Assembly: GCF_018614055.1 (NCBI RefSeq)
Contig: NZ_JAGGPB010000074.1
Span: 28,849-92,848, forward strand
Direction of reading: 5' to 3'
From: Streptomyces sp. ISL-98
Lineage (GTDB): Bacteria > Actinomycetota > Actinomycetes > Streptomycetales > Streptomycetaceae
Length of the DNA stretch: 64,000 nucleotides
Below the pieces are notes generated by a model. That model was given only the letters and a program-made list of their open reading frames with translations. It did no database searches and had not been told where the DNA came from. The translations under genes and the position numbers were made by a program. Below, piece after piece: positions 44,310 through 50,632 of this stretch (the stretch's first letter is position 1; every line of letters starts with the position of its first letter).

Positions 44310-45074
44310 ATGCCCCTCAAGGCGTACGACCTCACCGACCGCACCGCACTGGTCACCGGCGCCGCGAGCGGCATAGGCAGAGCGAGCGCACTGCTCCTCG
44401 CGGAGGCAGGTGCGAGCGTCCACTGCGCGGACCGCGACGAGAGCGGCCTCCACGAGACCACCGCCCTGATCACCAAGGCAGGCGGCACCGCACATCCCCA
44501 CCCCCTCGACGTCACCGACCGCACCCAGCTCGCCGAGGCGGTCGCCGCAGCAGGGCGGCTCGACATCCTCGCGGCCATCGCCGGAATCATGCACTCCAGC
44601 CCGGTCCTGGAGACCCGCGACGAGGACCTCGACCGCGTCCTGGCATTCAATTTCAAGGGCGTGCTGTACGCATGCCAGGAGGCGGCCCGCGCCATGATCG
44701 CCGCCAAGACCCCCGGCAGCATCATCACCATGGCATCGGGCGCCGTCGACGCCGCGAGCCCCGGCCTGCTCTGTTACAGCGCGGCCAAAGCCGCCGTCGT
44801 CCAGCTCACCAAAACGCTCGCAACCGAACTCGGCCGGCACTCCATCCGCGTCAACGCCGTCGCCCCCGGCTGGATCCGCACACCCATGACCGACCGCCAC
44901 GATGCGGCACTCCGGCACCAGGCCGAGGCCGCGATGGTCCGCATGTCCCCGCTCGGCCGCGTCGGGGAGCCCGAGGACATCGCGCACGCGGTCCTCCACC
45001 TGGCCTCGGACGCATCCGCCTTCACGACGGGCCAGATCCTCCGCCCCAACGGCGGCGTCGCGATGCCCTGGTAA
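44310..45074 (+). CDS. Short-chain dehydrogenase/reductase (SDR)
   Basis: 254-residue classical SDR: cofactor motif TGAASGIGRAS, NAG-equivalent region AIAGIMHSS, catalytic Ser in IITMASGAVD and YSAAK near residue 155. NAD(P)-dependent oxidoreductase in the FabG-like group; substrate unknown. ATG at 44310 follows a C-run without a clear ribosome binding site. The gene's last 53 bp overlap a convergent membrane-protein gene whose 3' part is made of 18-bp repeats. Confidence 0.9.
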   Translation: MPLKAYDLTDRTALVTGAASGIGRASALLLAEAGASVHCADRDESGLHETTALITKAGGTAHPHPLDVTDRTQLAEAVAAAGRLDILAAIAGIMHSSPVLETRDEDLDRVLAFNFKGVLYACQEAARAMIAAKTPGSIITMASGAVDAASPGLLCYSAAKAAVVQLTKTLATELGRHSIRVNAVAPGWIRTPMTDRHDAALRHQAEAAMVRMSPLGRVGEPEDIAHAVLHLASDASAFTTGQILRPNGGVAMPW

Positions 45075-45462
45075 CACCAACACCGCGAGCACCCAAGGCA
45101 CCGCGAGCACCCGGGGCACCAGGAACACCTGACGCACCAGGAGAACCGGGGGCACCGGAAGCACCACCCCCACCACCAGCGGCCGAAACCACATGAACCG
45201 GCAGCAGGCTCAGTCCCCAGCCCCCCGCCGCCACCGCCCCCTCCAGGACGCCCGCCCGCTCCGGCACCAGCACCAGCCGAAGCACGGCCCACCACCACAC
45301 CGCGCCCGCCACAAGCAGCACCACAAACACCGGCACCCGCAGAAGCACCCGTAGAGACGCCCGTACAGGCACTCGCACAGGCTCCCTTGCAGGCACCCAC
45401 ACAAACCCCATCAGACGCACCCGCCGCACCACCCCACGTCCCCAGAAGTCACGCCAAGCCAT
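45022..45462 (-). CDS. Small membrane protein with repeat-derived N- and C-terminal segments
   Basis: 146 residues. The central part (VFVVLLVAGAVWWWAVLRLV, then VPERAGVLEGAVAAGGWGLS and LLPVH) looks like a conserved streptomycete membrane protein. Before it, FVWVPAREPVRVPVRASLRV is a tetrapeptide-type repeat encoded by six 12-bp units (45334-45405). After it, GAPGSPGASGVPGAPGARG is a collagen-like Gly-X-Y run encoded by 18-bp units (45081-45188). The tail overlaps the convergent SDR by 53 bp, suggesting that repeat expansion removed the original stop. ATG at 45462. Function unknown. Confidence 0.55.
   Translation of the reverse strand: MAWRDFWGRGVVRRVRLMGFVWVPAREPVRVPVRASLRVLLRVPVFVVLLVAGAVWWWAVLRLVLVPERAGVLEGAVAAGGWGLSLLPVHVVSAAGGGGGASGAPGSPGASGVPGAPGARGALGARGVGVTRASRRRRWGGGSGPS
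45081..45188. repeat. 18-bp minisatellite, about six units
   Basis: Units of 18 bp begin at 45081, 45099, 45117, 45135, 45153 and 45171; each starts with CACC (for example CACCGCGAGCACCCAAGG, CACCGCGAGCACCCGGGG, CACCAGGAACACCTGACG). The first two differ at only three positions; later ones are more degenerate. Read on the minus strand they encode a Gly-X-Y tail. Confidence 0.75.
45334..45405. repeat. 12-bp minisatellite, six units
   Basis: CACCCGCAGAAG, CACCCGTAGAGA, CGCCCGTACAGG, CACTCGCACAGG, CTCCCTTGCAGG, CACCCACACAAA in tandem. On the minus strand they encode the four-residue periodic segment near the N-terminus of the membrane protein at 45022-45462. Confidence 0.65.
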
Positions 45463-45556
45463 GGCAGCCTCCTCCGGCCGACGCTAGACGGGCCCGATCA
45501 CCCGACGGGAGGGAGCGCCGGAAGCACAACCGGCGCATCCCACCGCATCACGCGCC

Positions 45557-46027
45557 CTAGACGCTCTCGGCCTGGAACATCCATGCGTGCTTCTCGAGGT
45601 CCGCGGTCAGGCCGATGATGATGTCCTGAGTCACCGGATCCGGGTCGGCCGTGGCCTCGATCCGCTCGCGCATGCGGCCGACGACAACACCGAGCGCGTC
45701 CACCAGGATCCGTACGGCATCGACATCCTTGATCCACCCCGGCGGCACCTCCTGGATCGCGGTCGACCTCGCCACGCTCGCGGACCGCCCGTCCGGGTTG
45801 ACGCCGATCGCCGAGGCCCGCTCGGCCACCGTGTCGGAGTGCAGTCGCGCCGAGGCGACCACCTCGTCCAGTTGCAGATGTACGGACCGGAAGCGCGGAC
45901 CCACCACGTTCCAGTGGACCTGCTTGGCCACAAGGGCGAGATCCACGAGGTCGACGAGCGACCCCTGCAGAGCCTCACCCACCACCTTGAGATCCGCGTC
46001 GGGCAGGGTGCTCTTCACGACAGACAT
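45557..46027 (-). CDS. dps: Dps-family ferritin-like DNA-protection protein
   Basis: 156-residue Dps. The ferroxidase motif is at KQVHWNVVGPRFRSVHLQLD and continues with DEVVASARLHSDTVAERASA; a TADLEKHAWMFQ motif closes the four-helix bundle. Dps dodecamers store iron, detoxify peroxide and compact DNA. S. coelicolor has three; the one at this locus is DpsB (from memory). It lacks the long C-terminal tail of DpsA. A GAGGAGG site precedes ATG at 46027. Confidence 0.92.
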   Translation of the reverse strand: MSVVKSTLPDADLKVVGEALQGSLVDLVDLALVAKQVHWNVVGPRFRSVHLQLDEVVASARLHSDTVAERASAIGVNPDGRSASVARSTAIQEVPPGWIKDVDAVRILVDALGVVVGRMRERIEATADPDPVTQDIIIGLTADLEKHAWMFQAESV

Positions 46028-46092
46028 CCACTTCCTCCTCAGGGTCCGGCTCCACGGCTCTCACCACCTTGGCATAAATGACGCAAAACGGT

Positions 46093-46106
46093 CATGCCAG
46101 GGCATG
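46093..46106. promoter_or_regulatory. Perfect palindrome upstream of dps
   Basis: CATGCC-AG-GGCATG, 66 bp before the dps start and just beyond the clgR terminator. Possible operator for dps; no known regulator consensus is matched with confidence. Confidence 0.4.
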
Positions 46107-46107
46107 A

Positions 46108-46147
46108 AAGAGCCCCGACAGTCCTACGAGGACCCATCGGGGCTCTT
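46108..46147 (-). terminator. Terminator downstream of clgR
   Basis: Outer 11-bp stem AAGAGCCCCGA/TCGGGGCTCTT (46108-46118 with 46137-46147) enclosing an inner 5-bp stem (GTCCT-ACG-AGGAC). It ends the clgR transcription unit before dps. Confidence 0.82.
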
Positions 46148-46206
46148 CCTAAACTCAGAACCTCAAAAGTTCGGAGCTTCAGAGCTTCGGAATTCTCAGG
46201 CCGGAA

Positions 46207-46587
46207 TCACGCAGCGACGACGTCCACCGCTTCCGCGGGCGCCTTGATCGTCACCCGCTCCGGTGGCACTCCTGCCACCGACGTCACCGACACGGAATTG
46301 AGCATCGGGCGTACCGGTGGACGCACCGGCTCGCTCGCCGCCGACTCCGCCAGCTCAGCCAGCGACAACTCATCACTCACTTCGCGCATGAGCTCGGACA
46401 TCCGTACGTCAAGCGCGTCGCAGATAGCGGAGAGCAGCTCGGAGGAAGCCTCCTTCTGCCCCCGCTCCACCTCGGATAGATAGCCGAGTGAAACTCGGGC
46501 GGACGAGGAGACTTCGCGCAGAGTACGGCCCTGGCGCTGGCGCTGCCGACGCAGCACGTCACCAAGCAGGCGACGGAGCAGAATCAT
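46207..46587 (-). CDS. clgR: ClgR transcriptional regulator of Clp proteases
   Basis: 126-residue Cro/CI-type HTH protein: LLGDVLRRQRQRQGRTLREV, then VSLGYLSEVERGQKEASSEL. ClgR activates clpP1P2, clpC and lon in actinobacteria and is itself degraded by Clp. The C-terminus VDVVAA ends in Ala-Ala, the kind of signal recognised by ClpP-dependent proteolysis. ATG at 46587 has AGGGAG upstream. The gene order clgR-cinA-pgsA matches Corynebacterium and Mycobacterium, supporting the assignment. Confidence 0.93.
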   Translation of the reverse strand: MILLRRLLGDVLRRQRQRQGRTLREVSSSARVSLGYLSEVERGQKEASSELLSAICDALDVRMSELMREVSDELSLAELAESAASEPVRPPVRPMLNSVSVTSVAGVPPERVTIKAPAEAVDVVAA

Positions 46588-46696
46588 CGGTGGCTCCCTC
46601 CTCGGACCGCGTAGCCGCATCCTTCACGCCCCACCGTACCGCCTCGCGCAGCGGCCGTGCGGGGAGCGATGTCGTGTTCACTCAGGGCTGCAAACA

Positions 46697-47239
46697 TCAA
46701 TTCCCCCCGTTCTGTTCCGTATCCTGTGCCCGCGCATTCTCGATCAGTTCGCCGAAGAGCAGGGTCAGCACTCTTCGTACACTCTCCATACGGATTACCG
46801 CCCGGTCCCCGTTCAACCTCAAAGGGGCCACTTTCCCTGCACCGCCCGGCCCCGCGACCGCCACAAACACCGTCCCGACGGGCATCCCGTCCTGCCCGTC
46901 CGGCCCGGCAACGCCCGTCGTCGCGATACCCCAGCCGGCCCCGAGCACACGCCGTACACCGGCCGCCATCTGCCGCGCGACCTCCGGGTCCACGGCGCCG
47001 TGCCGCTCCAGAAGTGCCCCGTCGACCCCGAGTACGTCCCGTTTCAGCTCGGTCGCATACGCCGTGACCGATCCGCGGAAGACGCGCGAGGCACCGGGCA
47101 CGGAAGTCAGCTCGGCGGCCACCAGACCGCCGGTCAGCGATTCGGCCACGGCGAGCGTCTCGCCCCGCCCCGCCATCAGCTCAAGCACCTCAGCCGCGAC
47201 GGCCCGGACCCCGGCCCCCGCTTCGGGAACAGCAGTCAC
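46697..47239 (-). CDS. cinA: CinA-family nicotinamide-nucleotide amidohydrolase
   Basis: 180-residue protein equal to the C-terminal domain of CinA (PncC type), which deamidates NMN to NaMN in pyridine nucleotide recycling. Motifs AVAESLTGGLVAAELTSVPG, SVTAYATELKRDVLGV and IATTGVAGPDGQDGMPVGTV are characteristic. It lacks the N-terminal COG1058 domain. It overlaps pgsA by 4 bp and is therefore translationally coupled. Confidence 0.93.
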   Translation of the reverse strand: MTAVPEAGAGVRAVAAEVLELMAGRGETLAVAESLTGGLVAAELTSVPGASRVFRGSVTAYATELKRDVLGVDGALLERHGAVDPEVARQMAAGVRRVLGAGWGIATTGVAGPDGQDGMPVGTVFVAVAGPGGAGKVAPLRLNGDRAVIRMESVRRVLTLLFGELIENARAQDTEQNGGN

Positions 47240-47997
47240 CGCGACGACTCCTCCGCAGAGTCCTGCCCAGCCCGCTCAGCCTGGTCGGTCCGCTCAGCCA
47301 CCCGCTCTGCCGGCTCTTCCTGCTCAGCGCGCTCCACCCGCTCCGCCTGCTCGGCCCGCTCCGCCGCGAGCCCCGCCCGCCGCAGCACCACTGCCTGCCG
47401 CACGTAGTCGAGCCCGGTCAGCACAGTCAGCGCCACAGCCACCGCCATGACCCAGAACCGCGCCGTGGCAAGCGGCCCCGTCAGCGCCAGCACGTACATC
47501 CCGACCGCCACGCCCTGCAGCAACGTCTTCATCTTGCCGCCGCGGCTGGCCGGAATCACACCGTGCCTGATCACCCAGAAGCGCATCAGCGTGATGCCGA
47601 GCTCCCGGAAGAGAATGACGCCCGTCACCCACCACGGCAGATCCCCGAGCGCCGACAGACAGATCAGCGCAGCGCCCATGATCGCCTTGTCGGCGATCGG
47701 GTCGGCGATCTTGCCGAAGTCGGTGACCAGGTTGTACGTACGCGCCAGATGGCCGTCGAAGATGTCGGTGATCATGGCGACGGCGAACGCCGCCCACGCC
47801 CAGGCCCGCCACGCCGGGTCGTACCCGCCGTCCTGCAGCATCAGCATGACGAAGCCGGGCACGAGGACCAGCCGCACCATGGTCAGGATGTTCGCGATGT
47901 TCCACAGGCTGGCCTGATTGACAGCCGCAGCGCCCAGCTTGCCGCCGGGCGCCGGCCTACCGGAGCCGCCCGCCGCGGATGCCGGCACTCCGGTCAT
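47236..47997 (-). CDS. pgsA: CDP-diacylglycerol-glycerol-3-phosphate 3-phosphatidyltransferase
   Basis: 253-residue membrane enzyme that makes phosphatidylglycerol phosphate. The CDP-alcohol phosphatidyltransferase signature D-x2-DG-x2-AR-x8-G-x3-D-x3-D is complete in TDIFDGHLARTYNLVTDFGK plus IADPIADK. Several membrane helices surround it, and a long charged C-terminal tail (about 50 residues of Ala/Glu/Arg with AEQAERVERAEQ repeats) is probably coiled coil. It overlaps rimO by 4 bp. Confidence 0.9.
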   Translation of the reverse strand: MTGVPASAAGGSGRPAPGGKLGAAAVNQASLWNIANILTMVRLVLVPGFVMLMLQDGGYDPAWRAWAWAAFAVAMITDIFDGHLARTYNLVTDFGKIADPIADKAIMGAALICLSALGDLPWWVTGVILFRELGITLMRFWVIRHGVIPASRGGKMKTLLQGVAVGMYVLALTGPLATARFWVMAVAVALTVLTGLDYVRQAVVLRRAGLAAERAEQAERVERAEQEEPAERVAERTDQAERAGQDSAEESSR

Positions 47998-49460
47998 CTG
48001 GCCGCCTCCTCAGCACCGAGCGGTTCGGCCACCAGGTCCACGCCCTCGGTCCCGACGACCTTTGCCACGACCATACGACCGACAGCCAGGCCCTGGCCCG
48101 TGGTGAAGACCACCTGGCCATCCGTCTCGGGCGCCTGGTGAGCCGCCCGGCCCACCGCGCCGTCCTCGCCGTCGACCGACTCGACCAGCACCTCGACCGT
48201 CTCGCCGAGCCGCTCCTCGGCCCGCTGGGAGGTGAGCTCGTCGGAGAGCCGCGAGATGTGCTCCAGCCGCTCCGCGATAACGTCGGCGTCGAGCTTGTGG
48301 TCGTACGTGACAGCCTCGGTGCCCTCCTCGTCGGAGTACCCGAAGACGCCGATGGCGTCGAGCCTGGCGCCTGTCAGGAAGCGCTCCAGCTCGCCCAGGT
48401 CGGCCTCGCTCTCGCCGGGGAAGCCGACGATGAAGTTGGAGCGCACACCGGCCTGCGGCGCCTTGTTGCGAATGGTCTCCAGCAGCTCCAGGAAGCGGTC
48501 GGTGTCACCGAAGCGCCGCATCGAGCGCAGCACACCGGCCGCCGAGTGCTGGAAGGACAGGTCGAAGTACGGCGCGATCTTGGGCGTGGACGTCAGTACG
48601 TCGATGAGTCCGGGGCGCATCTCGGCGGGCTGCAGGTAGCTGACCCGCACCCGCTCGATGCCGTCGACCTCGGCCAGCTCGGGCAGCAGCGTCTCGAGGA
48701 GCCGGATGTCGCCGAGGTCCTTGCCGTACGACGTGTTGTTCTCGGAGACCAGCATGACCTCCTTGACGCCCTGCTCGGCCAGCCAGCGCGTCTCTCCGAG
48801 TACGTCCGAGGGGCGCCGCGAAATGAACGAGCCGCGGAACGAGGGGATGGCGCAGAAGGAGCACCGCCGGTCGCACCCGGACGCGAGTTTCACCGAGGCG
48901 ACGGGGCTGTTGCCGAGCCGCTGGCGCAGCGGCGCACGCGGGCCCGAGGCGGGGGCGACACCGTCGGGAAGGTCCTCGGGAGGCGTGTCCTGCGCGTGCC
49001 CGGGCAGCGCCACGTCGGAGGCGTCCTGCCGCTCGGCGGGGCTGATGGGCAGCAGCTTGCGCCGGTCGCGCGGGGTGTGGGAGGCGTGGATGCCGCCGTT
49101 CAGGATCGTCTGAAGGCGGTCGGAGATGTCGGCGTAGTCGTCGAATCCGAGCACACCGTCGGCCTCGGGCAGCGCTTCCGCGAGCTCCTTGCCGTACCGC
49201 TCGGCCATGCAGCCGACAGCGACGACGGCCTGGGTCCTGCCATGATCCTTCAGATCATTGGCTTCGAGCAGGGCGTCGACGGAGTCCTTCTTGGCGGCTT
49301 CGACGAATCCGCAGGTGTTGACGACGGCGACGTCCGCGTCCGATGCGTCCTCGACGAGCTTCCAGCCGTCCGCTGCCAAGCGGCCTGCCAGCTCCTCCGA
49401 GTCCACCTCGTTACGGGCGCAGCCAAGAGTGACAAGGGCGACGGTGCGGCGTTCGGGCAT
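47994..49460 (-). CDS. rimO: Ribosomal protein S12 methylthiotransferase RimO
   Basis: 488-residue radical SAM enzyme that methylthiolates Asp of ribosomal protein S12. Auxiliary cluster cysteines are in LVTLGCARNEVDSEE, VNTCGFVEAAK and AVGCMAERYG; the SAM motif is CDRRCSFC near residue 199, and a TRAM domain ends the protein. The LGCARN variant distinguishes RimO from MiaB. An Ala/Pro/Gly-rich insert (residues about 160-180) precedes the SAM motif. ATG at 49460; a longer frame to 49637 is not supported. Confidence 0.95.
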   Translation of the reverse strand: MPERRTVALVTLGCARNEVDSEELAGRLAADGWKLVEDASDADVAVVNTCGFVEAAKKDSVDALLEANDLKDHGRTQAVVAVGCMAERYGKELAEALPEADGVLGFDDYADISDRLQTILNGGIHASHTPRDRRKLLPISPAERQDASDVALPGHAQDTPPEDLPDGVAPASGPRAPLRQRLGNSPVASVKLASGCDRRCSFCAIPSFRGSFISRRPSDVLGETRWLAEQGVKEVMLVSENNTSYGKDLGDIRLLETLLPELAEVDGIERVRVSYLQPAEMRPGLIDVLTSTPKIAPYFDLSFQHSAAGVLRSMRRFGDTDRFLELLETIRNKAPQAGVRSNFIVGFPGESEADLGELERFLTGARLDAIGVFGYSDEEGTEAVTYDHKLDADVIAERLEHISRLSDELTSQRAEERLGETVEVLVESVDGEDGAVGRAAHQAPETDGQVVFTTGQGLAVGRMVVAKVVGTEGVDLVAEPLGAEEAAR

Positions 49461-49617
49461 GAGCTCAAGACTACTTTGTCCCGGCGCACACCCCGGCCGC
49501 CAGGGTTGGCCCCGGCCCGGCGCCCCGCCCCGCAGCCCTGGCGCGGGTGGGCGACCCCAGCGACCGCCCACCCGAAAAATCGGGCGCTCTCCCGGGAAAG
49601 GGCCGGGCCCCCGGAGG

Positions 49618-50442
49618 TCAGCCGACCTCCGGGTCACCCTTCGTGTAAGTGAGCCGCTCGACCTGTCCCGGCTGGAACTCGTCGGCGACCTCCTTGCCGT
49701 TCACGAAGAGCTGCATCGCCCCGGCGTCTCCGAGCACAAGGTCGATCTTCTCCTTGTCCGTGAAGGTCTTGGACTCGCCCTGGAGGAGGAGTCCGTCGAA
49801 GAGCAGCCGGCCGTTGTGGTCCTTCGCCGAGATCCAGCTCTTGCCGTCCTTCGCGGTGAGCGCGACGGTCACCTTGTCCCGCGGGGCGGCCGCGATGGCG
49901 CTGTCCGACGGGTCCGGCTTGGGGTCGGCGGGCTTGGACGCCGAGGGCTTGGCCGACGGCTTGGCCGTGGCGGGCGTGGACCCTTCCGCGACGCTGGAGC
50001 CGGTGCCGGCGTCCCCGCCGTTGAAGAGCGTGAAGCCGACGAAACCGACCACGGCGACGATCGCGGCGACCATGGCCGCCGTCCAGTTCGGCCGACGCCG
50101 CTCGGGACGGATCCGTTCCGCCTCGAAGAGCGGCGCCGCGGGCGTCGGCGAAGGACGTCCGCCGTGCTCCGCGTCGTACTGCGCGATCAGTCCATCGGGT
50201 TCGATTCCGACGGCGCGCGCGAGCGTACGAATGTGGCCGCGCGCATATACGTCGCCGCCGCAGCGACTGAAGTCGTCCTCCTCGATCGCGTGCACGATGG
50301 GAATGCGCACCCGGGTCGAGCTGCTGACCTCGTCGACCGTCAGACCTGCGTCGATACGAGCCTGCTGGAGGACACGACCGATCGAAGGCCGGTCGTCTTC
50401 AATCGAAGGCCGGTCGTCTTCGGGGGAGTTGCCGATGGACAC
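49618..50442 (-). CDS. RodZ-like HTH/membrane protein (DUF4115)
   Basis: 274 residues: N-terminal Cro/CI-type HTH (IGRVLQQARIDAGLTVDEVS, RGHIRTLARAVGIEPDGLI), a transmembrane helix (MVAAIVAVVGFVGFTLF), a Ser/Pro/Lys linker and an external DUF4115 beta domain. This is the RodZ layout; in rod-shaped bacteria RodZ links MreB to the wall machinery. The N-terminus contains an exact tandem duplication of EDDRPSI from a 21-bp repeat. GTG at 50442 is used. It sits between rimO and ftsK in the conserved actinobacterial order. Confidence 0.88.
   Translation of the reverse strand: MSIGNSPEDDRPSIEDDRPSIGRVLQQARIDAGLTVDEVSSSTRVRIPIVHAIEEDDFSRCGGDVYARGHIRTLARAVGIEPDGLIAQYDAEHGGRPSPTPAAPLFEAERIRPERRRPNWTAAMVAAIVAVVGFVGFTLFNGGDAGTGSSVAEGSTPATAKPSAKPSASKPADPKPDPSDSAIAAAPRDKVTVALTAKDGKSWISAKDHNGRLLFDGLLLQGESKTFTDKEKIDLVLGDAGAMQLFVNGKEVADEFQPGQVERLTYTKGDPEVG
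50381..50421. repeat. 21-bp tandem duplication in the RodZ-like gene
   Basis: Two adjacent copies (50381-50401 and 50402-50421 plus one differing base) add seven residues, EDDRPSI, near the N-terminus. Near-perfect identity suggests it is recent. Confidence 0.8.
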
Positions 50443-50632
50443 GGGGGCGCCTTTCGAGCGTGAGCCACCTGCTGGGTGTTCAGTCTAGGGGGGGTACGAA
50501 AGGGTGGGGCAACCGGGAGGGCGGACTTTGTACGCCATCAGAACGCCACACGGCCCAATGGTGGGACCCATCGCGTCCTTCCCTTCCCTCAACTGGACGT
50601 ACGAACAAGGGAAACGGTTGCTCGCCGTTCTC

